A DNA stretch of 64,000 bases from Sipunculus nudus (lineage: Eukaryota; Annelida; Sipuncula; Golfingiida; Sipunculidae): positions 4,400,001-4,464,000 of the forward strand of contig CM049310.1 in NCBI GenBank assembly GCA_026874595.1. Direction: 5' to 3'. This document shows positions 46,664-60,100 of this stretch, piece by piece. The stretch's first letter is position 1. Each line of letters starts with the position of its first letter. Position numbers and translations under genes: made by a program. The notes under the pieces are model-generated. The model had not been told where the DNA came from. It saw only the letters and a list, made by a program, of their open reading frames with translations, and did not search any database.

Positions 46664-49600
46664 CTGTAAAGAAGATATAACAGATGATATAACTTAACGA
46701 CCAACTCGTAGCGATTCAGCGAAGACATTCATGCTAATTTATGTTTCGCACCAAACATATTTATGTTTAATAGTATTTAAACATTTTTGGCAAATCTGTC
46801 CCAGACTACGATGTAGTTCGTAACAAATATATTCTTCGATTAATATTGGAATGTATCAGTAAGATTAATCAAATAATTATTAAATTTATGTGAGCGACAG
46901 ATGTGGGGCCTTGGTATCAACTAAGGTTGCTTTTATTTTAATTAAATGAAAAATATTTATATAATTGTAAGTACTCAAACTTTGGGCGAACCGAACAGCA
47001 GTAATGTACAACACCATTAACGGAGAAAATAATATTGAAGAAAAAGAATGATGTTTAAAGGAAGAATTCGCATGACGCCATAGTTAATTTGACACCATAC
47101 TCACATAAATAATGCATTTTTGCACAGCCAGTAGTAAAACTATATTATAGCAAGTATAAATAAAGAAACACCTTCCTTTTTGCTCCCTCTTGAGTTCAAT
47201 CAGCGTCTGTTAGGCAGAGGATGGAACGGTGGCTTGCCAAAAAAGAGGACTTTCGAGTCCATAGTTTTGTGGTCCGGGGGATAAGAGCCCCCCCCCCCCC
47301 CCCCCCCCGAGATAATAATGATAATAGGGATAATAGATATTTTGTTTATAAGACTAAAAAGACTATCGATTTCATTGTGGATACCAAGATTGAGTGGTTA
47401 TTGACAAACTGAAATATTTTTCTCAATTTTCTTTTTACCTTCGCCGGAGGCAACGGAAGCTCGCGAACAAACCTAGGAATCTGTCTCTCTCTGAAGTCTC
47501 ATTGGGTAGGAACCTTCCTGGTGGCTGATATCTATCAGCTGTTATGACGTGACTTAATCCTACAGGTGTTTTGTCCTGTCAGGCCAACGCAGAAATCGTC
47601 CCATTGAAAACAATCCAAAAATGCAAAGTTTGAGTCAGTACTCTGTAATGCCTCATTGTCCCAAAACCGGACTCTCCCTACACGAGAACAATCACGGACT
47701 AGACAAAGATCTTGTATATTACACCCGTTACAACAAATATTTGCTACATAAAAGCAGCATGTCAGCATAGATCTCTCAGCTGATGAACATATAGCGTGCA
47801 TGACTTTCATAGCAGTTCAAGGTAACGTTACAAAATACACTGCCCTGAAAGATCTGCCAAAACAGCCTGTCTAAAATGATAAGATTAAATACCTGAGCTG
47901 CCAAAGTATGAAAGAACTCTTTATATCCTTCCTCTGTTTTTTCCTTATATTCATTTAATCCTAAATAACAAGACGTGATCAAAGATATCCTTTTTTAAAC
48001 GGATATAACGGATAGATGTAGCCCATAAAATAAATCTGATATATAAATAGGCTAAATCATGTTCTTTTTGCTAAATTAAGAACGATAATATCTTTTCATG
48101 CATTATTTTTTGCTTCTACCACTCAATCATGATTATTAAGTTGCTTTTATTATTTCTTAACGTTTTGCTTTTGGTTGGCTGTATTCTTGATTATTGTTCA
48201 AGGTTATTGTTTGGTTTGTATCAGTGCGACCTTACCTTACACGGTATGAAAAGATTTAAATGCAGTTTTGTAGAGGGTTAAGATACCACCCAAGAGACAG
48301 CCCATTACAAGTTACCAGGTAATCTTTACCATTGTTAGACAAGGCAATTCGTTTACTCCGGCAAAGAGTGAGTTCGTCAGCATTCACTGTTTTCAGGACC
48401 ACCTCTTGCGATCGTTCGGCGATTTCATATATCTGGTTCTGTATGCCCTTCCTTTGTGTCGTCATACACGCGTGGGCTCGGCAGGGAATGACAAGATGAT
48501 TTATCAGGACGAGACGGGAGCCTCGTTCCGGATATGCTGAACTTCACGTTAAACATCATCATTAATGTAATGGGTATTTCTCCTTTTCCGGATGCGGAGG
48601 AATGTTTTATTCTGAGCAATGATTGTCATCGACCGGGCCCGGTCTGAATTATGAGGGATCCAAATTCCGCCTTAGCTGAAAGTGCTGATGCTTTAAATGT
48701 TTACAAATGGTGACTGGAATATTCTCTATTTTCAGACCATTAGATTTTCATCCTGTAAATAAGGCAATTCTGTGAAAAGGGCGATAGGAAATTTCGAAAG
48801 CAGTTATCTGTTTTATTCTACATAGTGTGAAACAGGTTGTCAACGTTAAGTGTTTATGGTATACTTAGTTTAGAACTGTGCTTATTAATTCAGGCTCACA
48901 GTCACGTGACATGATGGATCGATCAATGTTCGAGCGATTGGAAATCTACGTGTTTTTTTACGTAAGAGGAAACAAAGAGCGAGAACAGTCTCATTTTGTG
49001 AAAAATTGACATTTTCAAGATGTGCAGACAATCAGTGTTTAAAAATATGAAACACAAGATATGTCCACTCCCCTACGGTCAATGTTGCTTATTTGGTAAG
49101 CTACGAAACTCTTTATTTTTCATTCATGTAATCTTCTAATTACCTTAATACCATGCAGCACATAGATTTAAACATGTTTGTGCTGAGTCATCTCATTCAG
49201 GCCTATATCACTGACGTTATCGATGTTACTTTGCTCGAGCCAAGCTTAATCCAGCTAGTCATTCTGCTGAGTTTCTACTGTAAAAGGTTTCAAGTTGTAT
49301 TATAAATGTCATGGATGTTTTGCCATGGCTAAAATTACGCTAAAAAAGATACATGATGTATGTTTTGAAAATCTCCTCTTCTTATTGCGGATTGAAAGGC
49401 TTAAACACCGGCTGTTTCTGTCGTAAAAAAAATGAGATTACGCCCGGGATAAATGCGGCTTTGAAACTAGAGTCGGACGGTTCCTCGCCTATTGATATTT
49501 GACTTTGTTGGTTCTGGTCGTCGACCGTTGCGATATGGCTTTACATGCAAGTCTGGAAGGTTCGAAGAATATCTGACGAGGCATGCATATGGCAAGATTG

Positions 49601-49712
49601 ATTCATTGATTTATAAAAATGAAAGGAAAGTCTAACAAAAAAAATTCGATCTTTTTGTGTATAAGTCAGCGCCAGATCAAGAAATTGGAGGCCTTGGATT
49701 ACGCTACATAGG

Positions 49713-49976
49713 GCAGGGGCGTCAATATAGGGGGATTGGGTATATATACCCCCACTTTTTGTGAAGGAGGGGGTTGTCAATGTAATCATCCCCCCCCCCC
49801 CTACTGTCCCGAGAATAATATTCATATATTGCAAAAGAATAATATTAATAAATAGAATTATAGACTTTGGTTTCATTTGTAAATTTACTATGAAATATTA
49901 TAACTAAACCTAGTTTTGAATTTACTTATATACTGGAAACATAATACTTAATTGCAATATATTTAAATGTAATCAA

Positions 49977-50024
<48 letters not shown>

Positions 50025-50150
50025 TTGAAATGTGTCATAGAGGTAGGTGCTTATTTATCTGTAAATATGTGTATGTATGTGTGCGTGTGTGTGAGTGTGT
50101 GTTGGAATCATCCCCCACCCTAACCCTGTAAGATAAATTGACGCCACTGA
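49713..50150. mobile_element. MITE-like element with ggcgtcaat ends and internal (AT)n
   Basis: Left end aggggcgtcaatat and right end attgacgccactg are inverted. The inside holds a C-run (49790) and about 40 bases of (AT)n (49980-50021). Confidence 0.55.
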
Positions 50151-50455
50151 CTGAGTAGGGTCGTCTTAACTCATGAGAACATTCTTAACTGCAATCTCTG
50201 TCAATCAAAGCGGACCGTCTCCAAAATTATAGCATTGATGAAAGAAACTGTTGATAAACGGATTAGCTTAAAAGGTTTGAAAAATATGTTATATCACTGT
50301 TATGAAGAAAGCACAAAGTTAAGCTGCAGGCTCCACACAGCGATTAAAGTAACTGCTTCCCAGCTATTAACGATAAAGTCAGCATTGGCCAGTTCACTCA
50401 AGGCCTCCCGCGTCCGCTATTTGACCTCATTAATCAACTGACCCTTAGGTTGTTC

Positions 50456-50775
50456 AAGGGGGCCCATCCTGATATTATGTCTGTTGACTAAAGATAAGCC
50501 TTTTCATGCACCATTTATAAAAATAGCCCAGGAAACGCCCATCACAGGCTGTTGGATTTGTTTATATCCATGTGTTAATATCCACCAAAATAATAAATAC
50601 AATTGAACAAGGACATCTGGCGGCAAGTCAGACGAAAACGAGTTTTGCAATTGGCGTTTTGCTGCAAATGACCTTTCAACTTTGATGCAGTTGCCATCAT
50701 AGGCGCATGTACCGTGTTTACTAACAGGTCGTGGCTTACCAAGCTCATACATTATATAAGAACCTTCCCAAAATC
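50456..50775 (+). mobile_element. family A repeat, diverged copy 2
   Basis: Begins aaggggcccat and keeps internal words such as tttgtttatatc, catctggcggcaagtcagac and gcgttttgc. Confidence 0.6.
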
Positions 50776-51779
50776 TAGGAATTAGAATATTATAGAATAT
50801 TATATAAGTTATATAAGTATTATTATATAAGTTTGCCAGCACTCCCGGTACACCTTTTTACCTGTGCTGCGTTGGATATTAAGCTCACCTTTTTAAGATC
50901 CCTTATCCACAAAAACTAAGCCAGAAGTCATAAAAACTTATTAGTTATGCCAAGCTGTGTTTCCTTCATTTTGGATTAGTGCTTAAATAGCTTTATGTCA
51001 AATCTTTATCGTTTCATAAGAAATGAAGTGAGGGTTTTTTTTTACCAGATAAACAGGAGGCCGAGGCGAACTAGATTGTGAGGGCCTGGACAAAAGACCG
51101 TTAACCAATATGTAAGTCCGGCACAGGTCCACGTTCTCACATCACATCGAAAAGCAGCCAAGCCGACGACCTCAGATTGAAATAGTCGTTCATAATAGAA
51201 AAAAAATGTTCTCAATTCATTCTGATCTATTTTAGATATATGGTATGTTTATTTTTTATCACCATTGTTCTTTATCATAATTGTTACTTGGTGTTTATTT
51301 ACTAGGTTATCTTTATGTTTAAATTTTTGCATTACTTTTTTTCCAGATGCATAATAGAGAAAACATTAGCAAGCTAAATACTCACGAAAATATTACTTAC
51401 TTTTATTCATATGGAATTAGTGATCACGAAAGAGAGTTATAGATATTTTAATGACAAGTCTAATATAACATTATAGAAATGTTATTTGTTTTTTATATTA
51501 GGCTATTATTTTACATATATATTTGAAATTAAATTTATAGTTTAATAGTAACTGGCCGTTCGCAGAATAACTGTCAACCAGTTGAGAAACTTTTAAGTAT
51601 GGACTCTTTGTTAAACGTAAAGAATACTCATATTCGGCTTGTTTGTCTAGATACCTTCTTTCCTAAAGACATAATCAAGAAGAAAGGGGTTCTTTCTAGA
51701 ACCGTTAAAGATTTTCAAAGTGATCTGGGCGACAAACTAGCCAAACAGCAATAAATATTTATAGAAATGAAACACTTAC

Positions 51780-51900
51780 CTGACAAAGTTCCTCTGCTGT
51801 TCCTGCGGATGTTTGACTGTGACAGTAACTGAGGACAGCAGAGCAGCACATCAATAAATACGGCCAGAACAGGTGTTAACCTGTGTCAATCAAACAGGCA
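51780..51900 (-). other. candidate 5' UTR exon of the receptor gene
   Basis: The minus strand shows GTCAG|GTAAGTG, a near-perfect donor, at 51780/51779. No open coding frame is required here. It is the best match to the acceptor at 46664. The 5' limit is estimated from the promoter elements. Confidence 0.4.
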
Positions 51901-51965
51901 GCCCCGCCCCTCCTACCTGTGTACTCCTTATATTGGAGAAGACCATGACATGCATATATAGAACC
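51901..51965 (-). promoter_or_regulatory. candidate promoter of the receptor gene
   Basis: On the minus strand, a ctatatatgc TATA-like box, then a caatataagg element, then ggggcggggc (a GC box) just before the candidate first exon. Order and strand suit transcription toward the receptor; the start site cannot be fixed. Confidence 0.3.
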
Positions 51966-54132
51966 TAAAGTGCTGTGCATCATGCTATGATCACAGTGGC
52001 TTGAATTTTTATTTAAGGGGGGAAGGGATAAAGCGACAGAATAGAGACAAATGTGTGTTTTGGGAACCTCTTAAGTGATACACACTGTCTCCGTACTACG
52101 TAGGGCACGATTATTTACTCATATAGAACAGTTTCGTCCATTTCTTGATAAAAACACAACCATAGGGATTCAATCGACTGTGCTATGGTTTATTGGTACC
52201 ACGTGTTTCACGTCGTGACGTCACGTCAGGAAGGCAGACGACAGTTTAGGCCGTTGTTATATCGTACTTGCACTGGATTGCAATGTACAGTATTCGCGGG
52301 GTCCTTGTTGCAAGGTTACATTTCGCTTCACTTGTATTGTTTGCAAAGTCTACATTTACTGACAGCTACATATTTAGAATTAACAAACAAAAAGGCTTTT
52401 AAAGACATGTTTGTGAATATGTCCGCGGACCTTTACCATTTTCAATTCAATGGCCAAGTTGTTAATAAGAAGCTTGTTTAAAATAGTTTCATAGGCATAG
52501 TTCTTATTTTATTTAAGGTCATTAAGCCTACGCCTGATTTCTTCAATGTAGCTTACTTTCTAATCGATTTGACATATATCATGAACAGATTTTGGCAACC
52601 CCATATGTATTCAGATATGACCTTCAGATGTGACCTTCATTTCTTAGCCGGACATTATAGATGTGACTTGAGTTCCTTTCTAATGTCGTTATTTTTAAAA
52701 TATATTATTGTAAAATAAATTATATTGAAGATCTGTGTTCACCTGACAATTCATCTGCACAGCGGAGGGTTGTGCTCAGGTTAACATGATCTCCACATTT
52801 CCCGGTAACAAGGGGTTTGTTAAGTGAGATCAGTGGATTGTGTGGTGTTGGTTTTTCGAGACCTTGTTTTTCAATGACGTAACAATGAAAACGACAAGTA
52901 GGTCAAGATCACTCCCAAATGATTCTTGACTTGTACCCTGACAGTGAGCAGTACATTTCTCACACAGCCGTCGTGGTAGAATGAAATAAACAAATATGAA
53001 TGGAAGGATACCGGAGCCCTGAAAAAACCTTCATTAGCATTAAAAAATAATCATATCATGAAAATTAACACCTTATTTGTTAAAAGGCTTTTCCGTTATT
53101 TTGTTAACGCCATGTATCACACACATTCATGAGATATATAATCATGTCTCAGTCGCAGAAAGAAAACGAAAATTTCTTCTAAACTAAGCACCATGCAGAT
53201 TTCCATATGCCCGCTGAAAATTTAAAGAGTTCTATCATTTCCAGATCTAACCACTTAAAGTAATTTAGTCACAATGTGTATTATCTCCCACTGTCAAATC
53301 ATTTTGGCGGAATACCAATGAAGTTTCTAGCAAGAATACCCTTTCTTACCGGCTCAAATATATTTTTTGCCTTTTTCACTTATTGATATCGATCGAGTTA
53401 TTGAAATACAATCAAACATCGGCTGTTTGCTTTAGCAAGACCGCTTGGCCAAGGGTAATGAGATATTGAGAGTGAGCCAAAGTTTGTCATAAATCACAAT
53501 ATATTTCTTTTACTGAGAACTTGGTAACTCAGGTGTTTTCTTTCGTGACTCTGGCCGTTCTCGGTGCAAGTTTATTTTTATTGTGTATCGGCGAAAGGAA
53601 GTGGGAGATACTTTTATATTTCTTTAAGAGAACACAATATTTAATGTTAAACCTAATATGTCTGTTAAAGTCTAATTTACGTTGATATAACAATCCTGAG
53701 CAAAATACTTGTCGCAAGATTAAAGCCATTCTTAAAAGAGATAATATCAGAAGATCAATACGCTTTTGTGGAAGAAAGATACATAGGGAACCAGTACGTT
53801 TAAAAGACGATATTTTAGAAATAACCAAACAATTAAAAATCCTTTGTGTAATATGTTGTGCGGTATCTGAGACAGCACTTGATTCAAAAGATTACACGTT
53901 TATATTTACTTGCTAGATCATTAAGGATATCCAGATCGCTTTGCAAAATGGGTAAAAGTATTATTATATACTAATGTTGAAAACTGGGTCTTCAGTAATC
54001 GATTTTATATTGAGTTCTTTAAAGTTCAACTAACATGCATTTACACCAACATTTTATAAAGAATGTACGTGTCCGTTTTGTTTACTTTGTGTATATATTT
54101 ATGATCTAAAGAAAATTCCTGTTAAAATAGTC
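51966..54132. other. intergenic, no gene supported
   Basis: A 98-codon + frame at 52185-52481 has no recognisable domain. Otherwise AT-rich. Confidence 0.4.
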
Positions 54133-54509
54133 TGATAACGCCTCTGTGAAGAATGTATGAACTTGTTTGATCAACAACCTGTTTGTAAACACAGCAATGT
54201 TGATAAAGGGAAAAACATGTAACCTTAGGTGGTAGGTTGAATTTTTTTTGAGTTTGAAAGGTTACTGGTTGCTAAACGTCATTTAAAAAGCTTTAGCTTC
54301 TCTGACTTAACGTCAGATGTTCTTATTGAATATGTTTTGATTATTTTAATGCCCCCCCCACACACACACACAAATTACAGACATGTTGATGTAAACTAAA
54401 CGAAACAGTTTGAGTGCGGTGATATCGGTCTTTTTTGGCCTATTTGTATCAATTCTCAAAGGGGTTATCTTTAGTTTATAAACGTTAGATAGCGGCATAG
54501 GCCCCCTTA
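54133..54509 (-). mobile_element. family A repeat, inverted copy 3
   Basis: Reads opposite to the other copies, ending aggcccccttaa at 54509. Shares taacgcctctgtgaag, acagcaatgttgat and ggtggtaggtt. Confidence 0.6.
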
Positions 54510-54559
54510 AATCGATCAAGACACACGGCAGATAAATCCATTGGCACCCCGAGGCAGGA

Positions 54560-56432
54560 TAAAAGTATAAGAAGTTTTGAAATTTAACGAATTGAAATTA
54601 GCTCTTTCTGCTGATAACACACCGCTTTTCTCACGAGATTTGGACTCTTTTAATAATTTAACAAAAACATTATAAATATGTATTTTCCAAATACGAATCC
54701 ATGAGAATTAATCTTGATAAAAATGAAACAGCATGGATCGGAATCTTACGTAATGAACAATTTTAATGGTAGGAAATTTAACTAGGAAAAATTAACATAT
54801 ACTAACTAAAAAATCTTAGGCATCATGTTTTCTTAAATTTACCAAATAGGTTACAGGAATTCGAGAGTATTGTTAATATAAGTGAAAAAGTAGAAATTTT
54901 ACCGAGTATGGTAAAATTATTGTTGTAAACAGCCTTGCCTTGTCAAAAATATTTTATGTGACAAATTTTAACCTTCTCCAAACTGGTAAGAAAAGATGTT
55001 AAATTTCTTACCAAAAACTTAAACTGAAAATTAAACATCGTAGTTTTATAGGTGATTTCAATAACGGAGGGCTAAAATTGTGTGACATTGAATGTAAAAT
55101 TAATTCTCAAAGAGTAATGCGGTTACAAAATCTTAAGAATCGAAAAGATAAAAAGTGAAAAGTCATACCACCATATTATTCAAACAGAGTGGGAGAATTG
55201 AAAACGATTAGTAATAACTTCGGTATCTGCCGTATACCAGGTAACATCCATCTATTCGTTTTATTAAAACATATTGGGCAGTATGTCTTCAGGTGTTTCC
55301 TGATAGCATAAAGATATCTTGCTGCAACATTTGTGGAAAGATTAATATATCAGAAGCGGATCCGGGGGGGGGGGGGGGGTTCCACGGGGTCCGGCCCCCC
55401 CCCCCTTTTTTTTCATTAGAAACAACGATTTTTAAGGGCTTCAGACAAAATTTTTGGGCCTGGACCCCCCTTTTCCAGACCTGGGGACCTTTTCTTTTAG
55501 GGTTTTTATTAGTCCTACTGGGTTGGAACCCCCCCCCCCTTTTCCTAAATCCTGGATCCCCCCCCCCCCTGTATATTTAAGTTGCCGGAAAATCAATATT
55601 GTACAGAGGTTTATCAGTGCGAGGCCTTAATACTGTCCTAGATATTACTGATGATAAGAAAAGATCATATGCTATTTAGATAAAGTTCCAAAAGACAGCT
55701 TCCTCAGTTGGTGGTAATTATACTTTCTGCAGTGCTTCTATAAAGTGGTCTGCAATAGCAAGGTACAAAGCGAATCATATAGTTTGTAAGATAATGATCT
55801 ACCGCCCGCACATATGAAACTAATTGACGGTAAAACAGTGAATATAAGTAAAATTAACACTAAAGTTCTGTATTCCTTATAATATAGGGAAACACTAATT
55901 ATACGATTCCCAGTGCTAAAGATTATTTTCAGAGAAATCAAATTTAAAAATTTTGGTCAAAGTTTAACATGTAATTTACAAAGATTCTATTAGTGCTAAT
56001 AATCATATGTTTCAGTATCAGATATTGAATAATATTCTCGGGGTTGATTATCAGTTGTAACAATGGAACGTTAAAGACAATAATAGGTTTTCGCTATGTT
56101 TTAGATATCCTGAAACCATCCAACCTAATTTATTGAATGTTGTATATCGTAGCTATAACAATGCACATGTACTTTCCCTGTACAAAAAGCCTGAGAATAA
56201 CTGGAGGGATACAGCCTTCATCACACAAATCAAATCTCGTGAATTTCAACTCTTGAATAAAGAACTAATATTTAAAGCTCAAAGCAATTTGTCAATGTTA
56301 AACTTTGATGAATATAAAATTGTTCTACAGCAAACGAGGGATATAGACTACCAAAGAGCAAAATACGAAAGTAAAATTATTAAACATAATTCACAATGGT
56401 CAAAACGTGAAAAAAAAATTCCAAGAACCTGA
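54560..56432 (+). pseudogene. decayed LINE reverse-transcriptase fragment
   Basis: Interrupted frames on the + strand recall the late RT and following region of L1/Tx1-type LINEs: LALSADNTPLFSRDLDSFNN (compare the YADD catalytic strand, here degraded), LDKNETAWIG, then ILPSMVKLLL and ALPCQKYFM, then NGGLKLCDIECK. A 99-codon frame at 56133-56432 is probably the C-terminal part. Stops and shifts make it inactive. A family C element (55351-55569) interrupts it. Confidence 0.6.
55351..55569. mobile_element. family C element with G and C runs
   Basis: Begins cagaagcggatccggggg and ends ctggatcccccc, with several poly-G and poly-C runs, inserted in the LINE relic. Confidence 0.55.
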
Positions 56433-57111
56433 TGATATATATTTATATTCACATGTATATGTAACCGGTAATATGTAAAAGTAGGGGAGATATAAATTTG
56501 TGTAGAGATGCATTAATATGTATGTGGCATGTATGTGTGTGAATATATTTAAAAACTATACTACAACATGCTAAGAACTGATTCTGTATGAAGCATGTTT
56601 CTTCATCAGTCTTCGAATCAGTATAGGAATTGAGAATATTGGCTGATTCTGTACGTCGGTACGGCATGAACAGCGTGGTTTAATGTATGTCATGTTCAAG
56701 GACACAATATTTCACTGTTTCAAGAAAACAGGAGATTTCTAAACATTTAATAAATATATATTTTTGCTAACAGGATGTAAAGAGGACACAACTGATGAAT
56801 TATTTAGTTACAGTGGGCACATTTGACGGAAAACACGCAAAATATTGATTAACACAAATTATAGTGGAAAAAAAATGCCACTGGACACATATAAACGGAA
56901 AACATGCAAGAATAATTATCAGAAAATAAAACAAAAACATTTGGTGAATTTTAATTATGCAAATTACCCCAAGTGAACTTGGTATATAATTGGAAATTTT
57001 TTGCAAGTTATTTCATACTTTGTACGATATCGCATAGTCGATTGATACATGATCGAATGATCATAGACGGGTTATACTTATTTACAGGAATGTCAAAGTC
57101 GTGTGACCACT

Positions 57112-57182
57112 TCAGTTGATACACTGTGATAGCAGGGCGTGAGATGTCATGATCACCATGGAAATAGCGATGTTGGCACCAT
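57112..57182 (-). CDS. candidate terminal exon: hydrophobic C-terminus
   Basis: A strong acceptor (tgctttttgttcccag) opens a frame in the correct phase that reads GANIAISMVIMTSHALLSQC, then N and a stop. The phase match to the exon at 58771 supports it. A longer frame on this strand (57008-57232) is in a different phase. Confidence 0.5.
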
Positions 57183-60100
57183 CTGGGAACAAAAAGCACA
57201 TTTATCATTTTACCTGAGAACTCATGTTCCAAAAAACTGAAAGCATTTGCGCATACATAGTATTACATGCTCTTAGGATAGAAACATTCGGTTTTTTTTT
57301 TGGTTTTTTTTTACAATATAGTGATATTCTCGTCAAGACTGTGTTTACCTACATGAACTCTGGTATATATACGCCCATAACTTCCGCATAATTTAAACGG
57401 ACCAAATCACCTGTCTGACCTTTATAAACTAAAGGTAATCCCTTGGAGCTTTTTAAAACGGGGTATCACTGCACAAAGGCTGCTTGCTTTGTTTATAGCA
57501 ATGTGTTTACAGTAGGTAGGGTTCCATCAATATAATCAAACACATTCAACACGAGCATCTGGCGGCAAGTCAGATAAGCCAGAGCTTTGCAATTAGCAGT
57601 ATTGCAACAAGTGATCTTTCTGCTTTCGCATATATCCAACCTCCCACCTTAGGTTACATGTTTTTTTTTTCGTCAATCAACATTGCTCTGTTTACTATCA
57701 CGTTGTTGATAAACAAATTTATACATTCTTCACGGAGGCGTTATAAAAACTTTCATAACCCTTAGGTCATTAATATATACATAAAGGAATCTAGAAATCA
57801 CATTAAATCATTTTCAAAAAGGTAGGCGAATGGGCAGCTTTAAAGGGTTACTGTAGATGGGAGAAGCTCTTTACACAGCGCTTACTTATAGGCCTACTAC
57901 CTATATCGTAAGCGCTGTCTGCTATGACTTTGTATCCTGAACTGCTACACCAGAGGGGTGCACTGTATTTTTGTCCAATCAGATGAGACCTTGTGCTGGA
58001 AGACACAACCAAGCGAGGAATACATGGAGCCAATGTTTGCTTTTGGCCTTGGGCACATAGGATGCCTGGCCGGTGAGCTGTAATTCAAACGAAACGTAAC
58101 AACAAAGGCTGCGTGCACTAGTTTCATTTCTGCAGACAACAGATACATGGCTACGCTAACACAGTCATACTGTCAGAATCGAATCGGTCGATGATGCGAG
58201 ATTGGAGAGGGAGAAATTAAAATTCGACCATAAACTGTCATCAAGCGGCGCTTGAAGAGCTGTTAGGGGCGGAGCCAGGATGCCTGTCGAGTGTATGTTA
58301 ATATTTAATAGGCATCTGGTTGGCTGCTTGTCACATCATACGCCCGTTTTTTTTCCAGCGCACAACGAACCGCCATCTGGTGTCTAAATGTATCATAAAC
58401 GGTCAAAGCAGGCAGCGTGAAAACAGTTGCTTCTTTAGAAATGTTTGCTTGTCAATACCTTACACAGTGTGATTCTATATATAACTAGTATAATTATAAT
58501 CCCGTATTCCAAGAATGGACATTTGTAAGAACCAGGAAAATATGTCCAACTAGGTACACTTTAAAAACACTGATAAGACTTCACTCAAAAAATGATAATA
58601 AAAGCATGTCTTGATGCAATATTACATGCGCTTCAGGCCCTATATAATATTTTTTCTCTTTGATTAATCACAATAGAATCAATTACCATACTTTCTCTTG
58701 ATACTTTATCAAACACAAGCTGATGAACGTTCAAGATACTATCTCAATGAATAAACCGTAAATTATTTACCATTTTGACATTTACCGTCCTCACAGATGG
58801 CGTTGGTGTTTATGGATCTGCAGTTAACGTCCCCAAAACACGGACTTCCAATTGTACCTGAAAAAAAATTCAAATAATATCTGAAGGGAATATTTAGTGG
58901 AAAATATCACGTTATATCATCAAACTCTAGGCAAAATAGAATCAAGTGACATAGTTGATCCCATGTCACTATTACTCTTTTTTGTCGAATGTCACGTCAA
59001 GAACAATAAAATTTTTTTCTTTCTTTCTTTTTTTATCATCATCGACATCAAATTCGTCAAATATTGAAACATATAATGTAACCAAATTTTGAGACACGGA
59101 TATATACACTGCTATAACATTCTAATCCAATGAGTGACATATGTATACATATTCGTATTCGTACAAGTAAGTAATGTACATAGACAATATTTAGGGTACT
59201 AAACCAGGTCATATTTGTTTGTGGTTTGATGTTTTCTTTCGCCTCATACACATGATCGTTTTAACATAACATGGCAGTTTTCTTTGTAATTGTTCATGAT
59301 TTTCATGGAAATATTCATCTTAAATATTATTTGAAGCTCACAGCCCAATCTGGTCCTGATTGGCAGATTAATGTTCCCGCCAGGTGGCGGAATTTTTTTT
59401 TATACATACCAATATATAGATACAATAATAAACAAGCAAGGTACAAACAATCGGTATGAAATTAAATTTTTAAATAAATAAGCTCTTTTAAAGAAGTATA
59501 CAGAATCATATATATGAACATATTGATTAACAAACTTATAAATTTGCATGTTCTGAATCGATGCACACACGATGAGTACCTATTTAAAGAATAGACAATA
59601 TTTTCTTCCAGGCAATTGTTTTAATTTAACAATTGCTGTTTGTAATTGATGGTAAAAATCGGATATAATATACCTGAAGTGTTTGAAATTTTAAATTTCC
59701 TTATTTAACGAGGGAAAGGCATCTTTAACACCGTACCAATAGGTTATTGTACCAGCCCAATCAGAGCTGCCCCAGGCCGTTCTCAATATTAAGATTCCTT
59801 TTGTACGGAATGCGGCATTAGGGATGCAGATAAAAATCGGTATTGACTAAATAAATAAGGTGCATGAGATATGCGTGGATCCGGTATGCGGAATGCGAAT
59901 CGCCACATGCATGAAGCAATTTTCTGAAGGTTATCCAGGAGGAACACAAAGAAACATGCATGCTGCCCTGCAGGTTCATATGAAACCTCTCAACACGCAT
60001 TCAGCATCCCACATTATAAACATACGGAATCTTAGCGTAATTCGACAAATATTACCGCAACGAATCTGGGTGCGTCACCAAAACCAGGACCTTGGTTAAG

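Larger units (their letters stand above)
46664..51779 (-). other. probable 5.1-kb intron in the receptor 5' UTR
   Basis: Contains a poly-C run (47290), a short inverted-end element with (AT)n (49713-50150) and a family A repeat (50456-50775). A 69-codon minus-strand frame at 48256-48465 is protein-like in composition, but no domain or splice context supports it. Confidence 0.45.

Noticed and set aside
48256-48619. Minus-strand frames of 64-69 codons in the receptor intron
   Set aside because: Composition is protein-like, but there is no domain, splice context or homology I can name.
52185-52481. 98-codon + frame
   Set aside because: No recognisable domain, and the composition is not convincing.
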